The notes: a model not told the origin generated them from the sequence alone. DNA of 64,000 bases from Nitrosospira multiformis (GCF_900103165.1 NZ_FNKY01000001.1:1054001-1118000), one strand, 5' to 3'; counted from the first letter of the stretch, positions 1 to 8,968 are shown. A program made the numbers and translations.

Positions 1-770
1 CGCCCCTGCATCATCACCTTGAAGCGGCCATCCTGCGGTACCCGGCGCTCGGCGATATCCAGTTCTGACAAGACTTTCACACGAGATACCGCCTGTTCGG
101 CCATCTCCGCCCCCTGCATGGCGCCAACCTGTGCGAGAACGCCATCAATACGATATTTGATGACCAGCCCCGAGGCTACGCTCTCCATGTGGATATCACT
201 CGCTCCACTTTTAAGTGCGTCATACAACGTAGAGTTGACCAGCCGGATGATCGGACTGGCATCCGCATTAATATTTTTCAGCGAGAGATGCTCTATATCG
301 CCGGCGTGAGTTTTCCCGGTTTCCGCTGAAGTCAGCATGGCCCCGTCCATCGCGTGCAGACTCTCTTCGTGGCGCGCCAGATAGGCCAGAATATCGGCGC
401 GATGGGCCAGGTAGAGATCAAAGGGTTCGTGTACGCATTCCATCGCCCAGTCGAAAAATTCAATATGAAATGGATCGGCTACAACCAGGCGTAGCCGTTT
501 CCCTGGAGCGCGCAACGGGAGGCACTCATGCCGGGTTGCAAGTGTAAAACTCATGATGTCGAAAGCCGGGCTTAACGCATGCAGGGCTGCCATATCCATC
601 GCTTGCAAGCGTGCCGCGCGTGCCAACTCGGCGACAAAATGGGAGGTATCCAGTTCCGAATTGGTTTCCAGCACATCCACCACGGAACGTCCGCTGCGTT
701 GTGCCAGCAAGCGGGCCTCGGCAATGCCCTGAGGCGAGAAAAGCGTCATCGCGGCTGACGGCGTGCTCAT
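1..770 (-). CDS. gspE: Type II secretion ATPase GspE, N-terminal part (runs off left edge)
   Basis: About 256 residues of a GspE/PulE secretion ATPase are visible; the C-terminal half with the Walker motifs lies outside the window. The N-terminal part matches the GspE N-domain, and the last visible residues (SELDIAERRVPQDGRFKVMM) are the highly conserved stretch that opens the GspE/PilB ATPase domain. The start ATG at 768-770 overlaps the gspF stop as ATGA, which suggests translational coupling. GspE is the cytoplasmic motor that drives pseudopilus assembly in type II secretion. A PilB homologue of type IV pili is the main alternative, but the gspG-gspF context favours GspE. Confidence 0.9.
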   Translation of the reverse strand, partial: MSTPSAAMTLFSPQGIAEARLLAQRSGRSVVDVLETNSELDTSHFVAELARAARLQAMDMAALHALSPAFDIMSFTLATRHECLPLRAPGKRLRLVVADPFHIEFFDWAMECVHEPFDLYLAHRADILAYLARHEESLHAMDGAMLTSAETGKTHAGDIEHLSLKNINADASPIIRLVNSTLYDALKSGASDIHMESVASGLVIKYRIDGVLAQVGAMQGAEMAEQAVSRVKVLSELDIAERRVPQDGRFKVMMQG

Positions 771-1948
771 TGCAGGCTACCCGCCAATTCAAAAATAGGC
801 ATGTACAGCATGAGTACCACGACACCTATCACAAGCCCGATAAAAATCATCAGCAGCGGCTCGAACAGGCGTGTAAACCATTCCAGCCAGCGCGCGATTT
901 CTTCATCATGCAGCGTGGCGATATGCTCCAGCATGGGACCCATTTCGCCGCTTTTTTCTCCGACCCGGAGCATGCGCAACGATACGGGTGTGACCAGCCC
1001 GGCAGCTTCCATCGCCTCGGAAATGGCGCGGCCTTCACGGATCAGCGCGCTGGCGCGGGTGAGGCTGACGTGAAAGGAAACGGCCAGCAGTCCGCGCGCC
1101 ATTTCCAGTGCCTGCGACACCGTGATGCCGCTTACCAGCAGCATGCTCAAGGTGCGGTAGAAGCGAGCCAGCTGAAAAATTCGCATCTGTTCACCAATCA
1201 TGGGAAGGCGCCATAGCAGTCCCACCAGATAGCCGCGTACTTCCCGTATCGACAGTGCGTAACCCATGGCCGTAATAGCAATAAGCGCGGATATCAGGAT
1301 GGTGTTCCCATACTGATCGATCAATCCCGCCCAGGCCAGCACCATGCGCAACATCCAGGATTGTGAAGTTCCGGCGTCCGCATAGATCTGGGAGAATCGC
1401 GGCACCACGTAGCCAAGGAGAAACAGGATTACCAGGCTGCCGACCGTTATCAGGAGAAATGGGTAAATCGAGGCAGCCACCAGTTTCTTCTTGAGTATTT
1501 CGACCTGCTGCTCGTAGCCGATATAGCGCATGAGCGCCTCCGGCAGGTCACCGGTTCTTTCGCTGGCTCGTATCATGGCCGAATAGAGGAGCGGAAACTG
1601 CTTGGGATGGCCCGCCAGCGCGGCAGAGAATGTCTGCCCTGCGTATAGGGCATCGAGTATGCCTTGCAAGGTGGCGCGTACTTCAGGACGATGCTCCTTT
1701 TCGGCAATGCCCTCCAGTGATTCGATCAGGCCGAGCCCGGCTTTCATCAACGCATACAGTTCCCGGCTGAACAAAAGCAATGGAAATCGCCCATGCCTTC
1801 CCATGCGCAGCTTATCGGGCCGTGCTTCCGTCGAGATGACTTCGTATCCCTGACTTTGCGCTTGCCGGGCGGCATCCTCTTCATGCGGAGCATCAAGGTC
1901 CAGCGATATCAATTGACCGGCGGAAAGGGCGCGAACGGTATATCGCAT
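767..1948 (-). CDS. gspF: Type II secretion inner-membrane platform protein GspF
   Basis: A 393-residue GspF-family protein, the usual length. It has two GspF domains (about residues 60-180 and 260-385), each followed by hydrophobic segments, and the familiar pattern with FPLLLFSRELYALMKAGL and later FQLARFYRTLSMLL. The chosen ATG at 1948 begins MRYTVRAL, the usual start for the family, and lies one base after the gspG stop. An in-frame start at 1981 would add 11 residues overlapping gspG. GspF sits in the inner membrane and couples the GspE ATPase to pseudopilin assembly. Its 3' end overlaps gspE as ATGA. Confidence 0.93.
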   Translation of the reverse strand: MRYTVRALSAGQLISLDLDAPHEEDAARQAQSQGYEVISTEARPDKLRMGRHGRFPLLLFSRELYALMKAGLGLIESLEGIAEKEHRPEVRATLQGILDALYAGQTFSAALAGHPKQFPLLYSAMIRASERTGDLPEALMRYIGYEQQVEILKKKLVAASIYPFLLITVGSLVILFLLGYVVPRFSQIYADAGTSQSWMLRMVLAWAGLIDQYGNTILISALIAITAMGYALSIREVRGYLVGLLWRLPMIGEQMRIFQLARFYRTLSMLLVSGITVSQALEMARGLLAVSFHVSLTRASALIREGRAISEAMEAAGLVTPVSLRMLRVGEKSGEMGPMLEHIATLHDEEIARWLEWFTRLFEPLLMIFIGLVIGVVVLMLYMPIFELAGSLQ

Positions 1949-1949
1949 T

Positions 1950-2384
1950 TTACCAATTGACGATATCCGCACTCTCTTCATCGCCCCCGGGTTGGCCGTC
2001 CTTGCCTAAGGAAGACAAGTCATATTCGCCATGCTCACCGGGCGCTTTATAGAGATAAGGTCGTCCCCATGGATCATTGGGGACGGCCTTCTGGAGATAA
2101 GGTCCTGCCCACTTCGACTCAGCCGCCGGTCGAACATTCAGCGCCGCCAGTCCCTGTTCACCCGTCGGATAACGGCCAACATCAAGACGATACTGGTCCA
2201 GCGCCTTTTCCAGGGAATTGATCTGGGCACGAGCGGTCTTTACTTCCGATTTGCCAAGCTGGGCGAAATACTTGGGTGCGACATACCCAACGAGCAAACC
2301 AAGAATGACGAGAACAACCAATAGTTCCAGCAAGGTAAATCCGGATTGAGCCCCGCGTTCCGGAATATTTCGGCGTTCAAGCAT
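1950..2384 (-). CDS. gspG: Type II secretion major pseudopilin GspG
   Basis: A 144-residue major pseudopilin. It has a short leader followed by the prepilin peptidase site GFTLLELLVVLVILGLL, with Gly before the cleavage and Glu at position 5 of the mature protein. The C-terminal globular part contains the GspG signature RYPTGEQGLAALNVRP and a DPWGRPYLYKAPGEHGEYDL segment. It forms the shaft of the periplasmic pseudopilus after processing by a prepilin peptidase that is not in this window. The start ATG overlaps the end of the cysB-like gene by 8 bases, so gspG-F-E are probably transcribed with it. Confidence 0.95.
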   Translation of the reverse strand: MLERRNIPERGAQSGFTLLELLVVLVILGLLVGYVAPKYFAQLGKSEVKTARAQINSLEKALDQYRLDVGRYPTGEQGLAALNVRPAAESKWAGPYLQKAVPNDPWGRPYLYKAPGEHGEYDLSSLGKDGQPGGDEESADIVNW

Positions 2385-3297
2385 ATATTTTTTGCCTTAA
2401 AGCGGATTCGGTCAGATCCGGTGCCAGTCTCCCGATGAAATCATAGGCATACGCGCGCAGATAGTGCCCACGCCGCACGGCGATGCGGGCAAAGTTGGAT
2501 CCAAATAAATGACCTGCCGGAATAAGGGCCAGGGACACATCGCGCTCGGGACTGAACGCCAGAGATGAGACAACGCCTATCCCCAGCCCAAGCCCTACAT
2601 AGGTTTTGATAACGTCGGCATCCATCGCCGTAATGACAATATCCGGTTCAAGATTAGCTTTACGGAATGCATGATCCACGTGGGATCTGCCAGTAAATGA
2701 AGGATGATAGGTAATCACCGGGAACTTGCTTAAATCTTCCAGTGTTACCTTATCCACTGCCAAAAGAGGATGGTCATTCGGAACGATGATTCCATGCTCC
2801 CATTCGTAGCAAGGGAAGCTGATCAAATCCGGGATTTGGGCGAGCGTTTCCGTGGCAATACCGATGTCAGCATCACCGCTGAGCAGCAGTTCAGCGATTT
2901 CCTTGGGACTTCCCTGGTGCAGGGAGAGATGAACCTCGGGTACGTCCAGCATGAAGCGCTTAATGACATCCGGGAGGACATAGCGGGCTTGCGTATGGGT
3001 GGTTGCAACTGTCAAATTTCCTTTTTTGCGTCCCGAAAACTGCGAAGCCACCCGCTTGATATTCTCGGCATCGAGCAATATGCGATTCACCACTTTCAGA
3101 AGATCACTGCCTGCCTCGGTCAATCCCACCAGACGCTTGCCAAAACGAGAAAAAATCTCGACGCCAAGCTCATCCTCCAGTTCTTTCAACCCCTTGGAAA
3201 TGCCTGATTGGGAAGTAAACAGCGCCTTCCCCGTCTCGGTCAGATTGAAGTTTTGCCGAACTGTTTCACGAACGATTCTTAATTGCTGAAAATTCAT
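2377..3297 (-). CDS. cysB: CysB-like LysR-family transcriptional regulator
   Basis: A 306-residue LysR-type regulator of the CysB/Cbl branch. The N-terminal helix-turn-helix (about residues 1-60) includes NLTETGKALFTSQSGISKGL, typical of CysB. The effector domain has TTHTQARYVLP and ITYHPSFTGRSHVDHAF, close to the sulfate/O-acetylserine-binding residues of CysB. CysB proteins activate sulfate assimilation genes when sulfur is limiting. No cys gene is nearby; instead it is followed, with an 8-base overlap, by gspG. That makes co-transcription with type II secretion likely, but says nothing certain about its targets. Confidence 0.9.
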   Translation of the reverse strand: MNFQQLRIVRETVRQNFNLTETGKALFTSQSGISKGLKELEDELGVEIFSRFGKRLVGLTEAGSDLLKVVNRILLDAENIKRVASQFSGRKKGNLTVATTHTQARYVLPDVIKRFMLDVPEVHLSLHQGSPKEIAELLLSGDADIGIATETLAQIPDLISFPCYEWEHGIIVPNDHPLLAVDKVTLEDLSKFPVITYHPSFTGRSHVDHAFRKANLEPDIVITAMDADVIKTYVGLGLGIGVVSSLAFSPERDVSLALIPAGHLFGSNFARIAVRRGHYLRAYAYDFIGRLAPDLTESALRQKIYA

Positions 3298-3469
3298 AAG
3301 CGAGAATTTACGTGGTTATTGAAGAGATATAAAGTTATAAAAAAATGTTTCCATATGAGTTTTTGTGATAAGAACATGCTAAACCGGATGCCCGTAAATT
3401 TACCAACAGGCCTTGCCACCGGTGCCGTGAAAGTGATTGAAAGTGCGTCGCGAGGATCTGGGATCATCA

Positions 3470-4156
3470 TCAGGGGTTCGCAGAGCGCACACTGAGGGGT
3501 TTCATACGGTTCTGATCGAGGTTGTCGCGGTAATCCTGAAAAATGTTTTCGAGTTCAACGCGTTTAATCTGGGTGAAAGGCTCTGCTCGCAAAATACTGG
3601 TAAAGCCTTCCGGTCTCTCGACATGATTGATCAGCTCACGTCCGAACTGATAGAGTTGTTCGTTTTTACCGGAACAAGTTGCCAAGGTGGCGTCCAGCGC
3701 TGTTTTCTCCGAAGCCATTGTCTTGAATTGACGCTGGGTTTCCAGTTGCAATGTACTGACCTCAGCCAGCTCGGTTCGCGTCTGCCGCAAATTGCTTTCG
3801 GCCTCTTTCAGCCTGGCTTCAAGGTCGGCAGCCTTACCTTGTTCCTTCGCGTAATCCTCCGCCAGGCGCTTGTTCTTTCGTGAAAATCCATCCAGATTTT
3901 GCTGCGCTTCACTCACTCGCTGCTCCTGTTCCTTTAGCTTGTTGCCCAGCTCGGTATTGGCCTGTTCCAGCTCCGCTGTTTTTGCTTGAGCCTGTTTGAT
4001 GGCCTGCTGTGTACGGCGCTGCGCTTCCCGTTGCCGCGTTTCTTTTTTATCGGCGGACCACGCCGGTGCCGTCGGGCTCATCGGAAATATGAATAAAGCC
4101 ATGACCATCCATGTGATATTCGGGAAAAAAGAAGATCGCAATAGGTTGGAAAACAC
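3470..4156 (-). CDS. Periplasmic coiled-coil protein of the TPS/Ton locus
   Basis: A 228-residue protein of no recognised family. The likely start is GTG at 4156, one base after the porin stop with a GAGG ribosome site upstream. This gives a hydrophobic signal peptide ending in TAPAWSA. Residues about 36-150 are rich in Gln, Glu, Lys and Ala in a heptad-like pattern and should form a long coiled coil. The C-terminal part has a compact CSGKNEQLYQFGRELI motif. It is the last gene of the TPS/ExbB/TonB operon, so it may be a periplasmic accessory of that machine; this is inferred from position only. A longer reading frame from 4393 overlaps the porin and is unlikely. Confidence 0.75.
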   Translation of the reverse strand: MFSNLLRSSFFPNITWMVMALFIFPMSPTAPAWSADKKETRQREAQRRTQQAIKQAQAKTAELEQANTELGNKLKEQEQRVSEAQQNLDGFSRKNKRLAEDYAKEQGKAADLEARLKEAESNLRQTRTELAEVSTLQLETQRQFKTMASEKTALDATLATCSGKNEQLYQFGRELINHVERPEGFTSILRAEPFTQIKRVELENIFQDYRDNLDQNRMKPLSVRSANP

Positions 4157-4157
4157 C

Positions 4158-5732
4158 TTAGAACCTCGCGGTAAGATCGATTTGAAGAATATCGATACCC
4201 AGTTTTGGTCCGATGATCTGATTGGCGGTAAGCCAGCGCCCGGTAAACCAGACGTTATCGGCAATCGCATAAGCGGCGCCTCCAATCCAGCCTTGGGCAT
4301 TCGTGCCGCCCATATAAAACTCGGAATCGGTAAAACCATCAAGCAGCGAATCGGATTCCATGCGTTTGAATGCACCAAACAGCAGCCAGTCATGGCGTTT
4401 CGCCGCGAGCAACTGGCCCATGTCCTGAAGCATGGTCGTGCCGATGTCGAGGCGCACCTGGTAGGCTGTGTTGCCTTCCTTTCCGGTCAGGTTCGCACCG
4501 CGCTGTCGCATCTTGCCGGGGTCGAAACCAAGATTCCGCGCATAGTCGCCCATGAGGCGAATGCGCACAGGATTAAATGTGGCCAGGTCTATTCCGCCGG
4601 TCAGGTTCAACTGATGAAATTCGGATGCCAATCCATATACGCCTCCGGCATCCAGTCCGGCAACGGGTGGATTATTAAGTTGTATCAAGGTGTTGCCCTT
4701 TTGCCGCCACTGCACCGCGGTGGTGTTTAAATTTACATCGCCATTCAGAGGACTGATTTTTCCAGTCATGTTTTCATAGTGATAGTAGGCTGCCGCCAGC
4801 GTAACTTTGGATTGAGGGTTCATATTCCATTCCAAGCCGCCCTGCCCCCCAAATAACCATTTATCATTCTTTGCCAGATCGACTTCCTGGATGGGGAATA
4901 CACCGCCAGCCCCGAATACCAGCAAACGGTCGTTGACCTTTGGCCTCGCTGAAAACATGACCCCGTCAAAGTTCAGATCGGGATCCCACACCATATCGGT
5001 ACGGTAAAACGGATTGGCTACCTTCCCGCCACTGAGAAGCAGCCAGTCGTTCGGCCTGTAGTTGATATAAAGCCTGTCGAAAAATGCGGCAAACGAACGA
5101 TCGCTATCGCCGAGCGTCTGATTCGCCGCTACCGGATTTTCACTTGCCCCATTCGTTGCCAAACGGACTCCGGCAGTGAAGTGATCCGTAAGTTTCACAT
5201 CCACGGCGAGTCTGGCCCTCACGCGCCAGCGGAGGCGATCTATTTGGGTATTGTCCACATCAACCCCTGCCAGTCGGAATACCCCTGGCGGGGCATTTGC
5301 TTGGGAAAAAAAATCGGTGTCATAACGCAGTCGAACATCCCCGCTCCAGGTAAACCGATCCAGCCATGAGGGAAGGGGCTTGCGGTCTCCCCAATGTTCG
5401 TTCTTCGCCTGTGCCAGCACATCCTGCTTGATTTCCTCGCGCATCTCCTGCTTGACGAACTCTGGAACGTACTGCATGCGAATGACCTTGCCTTTATCTT
5501 CACCACCTTGCAGTGCCTGCTCACCAGTGAGTTTTTGCGGCGCATCGTTTGCTTTAGGCGAAACCTCTTCCGCTACTTGTTTCAATAAAATATCAGCCTT
5601 CTCCCTGGAAAGAATTCCTTCCTGCACCAGCAGATTCACCAGTTTGACCGTACTCGCGTCAGCTATCACCATGCCTGAAGACAGCAGGCTGAAGATGCCC
5701 AGAATTATTTGTAGTAAATATCTGATTTTCAT
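4158..5732 (-). CDS. Putative outer-membrane porin of the TPS/Ton locus
   Basis: A protein of 524 residues with a signal peptide ending near SSGMVIA, a short helical segment (about residues 30-100), then a beta-barrel region beginning near WLDRFTWSGDVRLRYD. It ends in LTARF, the terminal aromatic residue typical of outer-membrane barrels. It resembles the family annotated as putative porin. An ATG at 5756 overlaps the tonB-like stop as ATGA and would add eight acidic residues ahead of the signal peptide. The start at 5732 gives a cleaner signal peptide and has AAGAGA upstream. Location in the TonB operon suggests the barrel could work with it, but no TonB-dependent receptor plug is visible. 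Confidence 0.8.
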   Translation of the reverse strand: MKIRYLLQIILGIFSLLSSGMVIADASTVKLVNLLVQEGILSREKADILLKQVAEEVSPKANDAPQKLTGEQALQGGEDKGKVIRMQYVPEFVKQEMREEIKQDVLAQAKNEHWGDRKPLPSWLDRFTWSGDVRLRYDTDFFSQANAPPGVFRLAGVDVDNTQIDRLRWRVRARLAVDVKLTDHFTAGVRLATNGASENPVAANQTLGDSDRSFAAFFDRLYINYRPNDWLLLSGGKVANPFYRTDMVWDPDLNFDGVMFSARPKVNDRLLVFGAGGVFPIQEVDLAKNDKWLFGGQGGLEWNMNPQSKVTLAAAYYHYENMTGKISPLNGDVNLNTTAVQWRQKGNTLIQLNNPPVAGLDAGGVYGLASEFHQLNLTGGIDLATFNPVRIRLMGDYARNLGFDPGKMRQRGANLTGKEGNTAYQVRLDIGTTMLQDMGQLLAAKRHDWLLFGAFKRMESDSLLDGFTDSEFYMGGTNAQGWIGGAAYAIADNVWFTGRWLTANQIIGPKLGIDILQIDLTARF

Positions 5733-5755
5733 ATTATCTCTTGCATCGTCATTCA

Positions 5756-6457
5756 TCAGCCGCCCGCTGATCGGGAGGTGATTCTCAATCTCACGGGTTG
5801 CGGCATGTTTGCCGGAGGCGGTTCTGAAAGTGGCGCGATATTATTCAGCGCTGCCTTGATCAACCCGTCTATCTGGGCGTTCCCGCTGCTCCCTTCTAAT
5901 TCGAAGCGCTCAATCTTTCCGTTTCCGGCAACCCAGACCTTGACCACCAGCCGGTAATCCCCCTTGGCTAGATCTCTATCCTTGGCCAAAGCACTTTCGA
6001 TCTGGCCTTTAAGCAATCCGGTAAACCAGGAGAACGGGTCTTTGCCGCCGATCGTGGTGCCCCCCTGGTACTCATTGGTGACCGTACCGGCCTGAAACGG
6101 ACTTGGACCGTCACCCGCCGCCCCTTCCATCTTTAAAGCTTCGGCCGGAGGCTGGGGCGCTTCCTGCGGCTTGGGCTGTTCAACCTTCATCTCCTTTGGC
6201 TGCTCCTTAGGTGGTTCTTTTGGTGGCGGAGGAGGCGGCGGAGGCGGCGTATCGGACATGATCTTTATGGTGGTCGCCGCTTTCTTGGGGCTGGTATTTC
6301 CCGTCATCAGGTTCTTCAAAGCCAGGCCGATACCTGCCACCACCAGTAATAACCCCAATCCGAGCGCAATGCGTCGCAGCCAGATCTTGCCCTCTGCCGT
6401 CCTTTTCGCCGTCCCTTTAGCTATGGGCATCGATATGCCTTGAAGCTGGCCGCCCAT
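5756..6457 (-). CDS. TonB-like energy transducer
   Basis: A 233-residue protein with a cytoplasmic N-terminus and one membrane helix (about residues 30-50). A proline-rich periplasmic stretch with nine consecutive prolines followed by PKEPPKEQPKE repeats comes next. A C-terminal TonB-type domain (about residues 140-230) contains the VKVWVAGNGKIERFEL strand and QIDGLIKAAL helix. TonB proteins carry energy from ExbB/ExbD across the periplasm to outer-membrane partners. The ATG at 6457 overlaps the preceding exbD stop by one base; a TTG one codon upstream is the alternative. The partner is probably the neighbouring TpsB transporter or porin. Confidence 0.9.
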   Translation of the reverse strand: MGGQLQGISMPIAKGTAKRTAEGKIWLRRIALGLGLLLVVAGIGLALKNLMTGNTSPKKAATTIKIMSDTPPPPPPPPPKEPPKEQPKEMKVEQPKPQEAPQPPAEALKMEGAAGDGPSPFQAGTVTNEYQGGTTIGGKDPFSWFTGLLKGQIESALAKDRDLAKGDYRLVVKVWVAGNGKIERFELEGSSGNAQIDGLIKAALNNIAPLSEPPPANMPQPVRLRITSRSAGG

Positions 6458-6861
6458 CAACTTCCTATTTTTGCCGTCACCAAACCCACATTCTCAATCT
6501 CCAGGCGCGTCACCAGGTCCACCACGGCAATTACTCCCGCATAGGACGCTTTGGCATCGCCCTTGATCATTACGGCAAACTTGGGGTCTCGCGCTTTGGT
6601 TGCACTGAGGTGGGTCTCGAGTTCGGCGAGACTCACCCCTACGCCGTTCATCAACATGCTCCCACCCTCCTGTACCTGGACGATCTTCACTTCATGCTGC
6701 TCTGTGCTGGGTTTGCTGGAGGGCTTGGGCAGGTTCATGGTGAGCCCCTGCACACCCGCGGTCGTCATCAAGATGAAGATGACAAGCAGTACATACGCAA
6801 GATCCAGCATGGGCGTGATGTTAATGGTGTCGTAGGGTTGCGATTCGTTCTGTATCTGCAT
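6457..6861 (-). CDS. ExbD/TolR-family protein (second copy)
   Basis: A 134-residue ExbD/TolR protein with one membrane helix. The N-terminal NITPMLDLAYVLLVIFILMTT holds the conserved membrane aspartate that takes part in proton transfer. A periplasmic domain follows, with KFAVMIKGDAKASYAGVI. It overlaps the upstream exbD by one base (TAATG) and the tonB-like gene by one base. It differs clearly from the neighbouring ExbD in its periplasmic half, so the pair is probably a heteromeric ExbD unit and not a fresh duplication. Confidence 0.92.
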   Translation of the reverse strand: MQIQNESQPYDTINITPMLDLAYVLLVIFILMTTAGVQGLTMNLPKPSSKPSTEQHEVKIVQVQEGGSMLMNGVGVSLAELETHLSATKARDPKFAVMIKGDAKASYAGVIAVVDLVTRLEIENVGLVTAKIGS

Positions 6862-7271
6862 TACTCGGAACTCTTCTTAGTGACCAGGCCAATCTCCGTA
6901 ATGCCCAGTTTCTTGCAGATCTCGAGCACTTCGGAAACCTTGTCGTAATGTGCTGCCGCATCGGCTTTGAGTACCACCGGCAGCGAAGGATTGTTACCTT
7001 TGAATTCGCTCAGGCGCTGTTCTAGCATCACCATATCCACGGGGTACGCATCCAGGTAAACCGCTCCATCCAGCGTGACGGTGATCGCACGAGTCTGCGG
7101 CTGGGCCAGGCTTGCCGTGTTACGCGTGTGCGGCAGCTCTACCTTCACTCCCTGCACTGATGCTGTGGTCATAATGATGAATATCACCAGCAACACATAG
7201 GCAAGATCCAGCATCGGCGTGATGTTGATCTCGTCGTAAGGTTGATTGTCTTCCTTGACATCACCAGACAT
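6861..7271 (-). CDS. ExbD/TolR-family protein (first copy)
   Basis: A 136-residue ExbD/TolR protein. The N-terminal INITPMLDLAYVLLVIFIIM includes the conserved membrane Asp, and the periplasmic domain has LPVVLKADAAAHYDKVSEVL. It lies 14 bases after the ExbB-like gene and overlaps the second exbD by one base. With ExbB it should form a proton-driven stator in the inner membrane that energises the TonB-like protein. Confidence 0.92.
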   Translation of the reverse strand: MSGDVKEDNQPYDEINITPMLDLAYVLLVIFIIMTTASVQGVKVELPHTRNTASLAQPQTRAITVTLDGAVYLDAYPVDMVMLEQRLSEFKGNNPSLPVVLKADAAAHYDKVSEVLEICKKLGITEIGLVTKKSSE

Positions 7272-7285
7272 GATTCAGTCCTTTC

Positions 7286-8968
7286 TTAGCGTCCATACAA
7301 CTCGGCGACCCGGGTTACGAATTCATCCACGAATATCTGCATATCAGTTGTGATGTTTTTGATGCGGCTGGCCAGGTAGTTGTAGCCAAATAACGCGGGT
7401 ATCGCGACCGCCAGACCGGCGACCGTAGCCAGTAGCGCTGCAGCGATTCCGGGGGCGATGGCATTGACGTTCACGTCGCCCGCCGCGGCGATTGCGGCAA
7501 AGGTAATCATCACACCCACTACCGTACCCAGTAGTCCCAGGAATGGGCCGCCGGATATGGCAATGGTGAGCAGCACCATGTTGGCGTTCAGCTTTTTGTT
7601 TTCCCGTATGAGATTGGCATCAATCGATGCCTTGATGGCGTCAATGGATGCACCCGTCAGCGTAAGTTCATTGCCGTTGGTGTAGCGTTTGCGGATTTCC
7701 CTCAGCCCCGCGCCGTAAAGATGGAATAGGGTAGAATCGGGATAATTATCATTCTCGTCGAGTGTCAACAGATCATCGCTGCCAGCATTTGCGAAACGAT
7801 CGAGGAACAGACGGTTGCCGCGATCCGTGCGAACAACCAGCTTGCCCTTCACAACCATAACAGCCAGACTGATCGCAAACATGACGGCAAGAATAATGAT
7901 CACCACCCACGCATCTACGGTCAGGCTTTGAAAAAGAATGCCGAAATAGGAAACGCTTTCATCCTCTTCTTCGCCGTCAGTGGAAGGTTTTCCGATTTTT
8001 AGCAGCTGGCTGTCCATTCCCTGACCCGCCGCGGCCAGCTTGAACCAGTCCTCACCGCGAGCGACATTAGCTATCTGAATCTCATCGAGTTCGCCGGTAT
8101 AGCCGGCACCGATCTCCACGCCGCCCTGCGCATCCGGCAGCGTAAGATCGCCTGTCCCTACCGGTGCGCCGTTCACATACAGCGTGGCCTTGCCTGCGGT
8201 TGCCGTGACAGCCACATGCTGCCAGGCTGCGGCCTTGATTTCACCGCCGGAAATGACGGTCGCACCAGACGCCAGTACCAGCTTCTGGTTGTCGATTCTG
8301 AGGGAAAGCGGTTCTTGGCGGTACAGCACTGCCTGCTGAGGAAGCGCGCCCGGTTTGATCCAGGCGGAATACGAAAAATTACCTCCCGCTCCCAGTTTGA
8401 GCGCAGGCGCAGGGTGGATGCTAAGGGGCTTTTCATTGAACACGGCTGCCGCGCCAAGCAAGGCCGCCTTTTGCACGGCTATTTCACCGGTTGCCGCCAA
8501 CCCATTCGCTGAGGCATCCTGCAGTAGCGCTTTCTCGCTGAAATGGAAAACGGCTGCAATCCCTGAATCCCAGCTGCTCTTGTTGTCAGCTGCGCTGGTG
8601 GCCGCCTCGTTACCGTAATAGAGCCAGAAATGTGCCGACTTATCCGCCGGATTAATCTGAGGGAGCAGCACCCAGATCACCGCCAATTCGTTGATGGAAT
8701 CAAATTTCTCGATATGAAACTTGAGTTCGGTCTTGTCATCCGACGCGACAAATCGCAGATCGGCGCCATCTGCATCTGCATCCAGAAAATTGAAGTTGCC
8801 TGAATGCAGGCGTACTGCCACCGGCACCTGATCCACCGCCGTCCCCCCACCTTGCGGATTAAGCGTGATTTTTGCTCTGGCGGGCCATGCCTCGTCCCAA
8901 TAAGCTCCCGCAACCGGAGAAAATGAAATGAAGTGCAAGGCTAACAATAAGAAAAATACTTTATTCAT
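7286..8968 (-). CDS. ExbB/TolQ-type proton channel fused to DUF2341 and LamG-like periplasmic domains
   Basis: A 560-residue fusion, far longer than ordinary ExbB (about 240). After a signal peptide ending SPVAGA comes a DUF2341-type domain (about residues 20-115, YWDEAWPARAKITL and FWLYYGNEAATS). A concanavalin/LamG-like domain follows (about 155-295, FSYSAWIKPGALPQ and LYVNGAPVGTGDL). After a membrane helix near 345, the C-terminal third is a MotA/TolQ/ExbB channel (SGGPFLGLLGTVVGVMITF and PGIAAALLATVAGLAVAIPA). The chosen ATG at 8968 begins the signal peptide and has AAGGA upstream; an in-frame ATG at 9007 is possible. The extra domains face the periplasm and might bind glycans or envelope polymers. 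Confidence 0.88.
   Translation of the reverse strand: MNKVFFLLLALHFISFSPVAGAYWDEAWPARAKITLNPQGGGTAVDQVPVAVRLHSGNFNFLDADADGADLRFVASDDKTELKFHIEKFDSINELAVIWVLLPQINPADKSAHFWLYYGNEAATSAADNKSSWDSGIAAVFHFSEKALLQDASANGLAATGEIAVQKAALLGAAAVFNEKPLSIHPAPALKLGAGGNFSYSAWIKPGALPQQAVLYRQEPLSLRIDNQKLVLASGATVISGGEIKAAAWQHVAVTATAGKATLYVNGAPVGTGDLTLPDAQGGVEIGAGYTGELDEIQIANVARGEDWFKLAAAGQGMDSQLLKIGKPSTDGEEEDESVSYFGILFQSLTVDAWVVIIILAVMFAISLAVMVVKGKLVVRTDRGNRLFLDRFANAGSDDLLTLDENDNYPDSTLFHLYGAGLREIRKRYTNGNELTLTGASIDAIKASIDANLIRENKKLNANMVLLTIAISGGPFLGLLGTVVGVMITFAAIAAAGDVNVNAIAPGIAAALLATVAGLAVAIPALFGYNYLASRIKNITTDMQIFVDEFVTRVAELYGR

Noticed and set aside
611-1216. 201-codon plus-strand open frame opposite gspE/gspF
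   Set aside because: Lies antisense across two real overlapping genes and has shadow-like composition.
4157-4393. N-terminal extension of the coiled-coil gene to 4393
   Set aside because: It would overlap the porin by more than 230 bases; the GTG at 4156 with a signal peptide explains the gene better.
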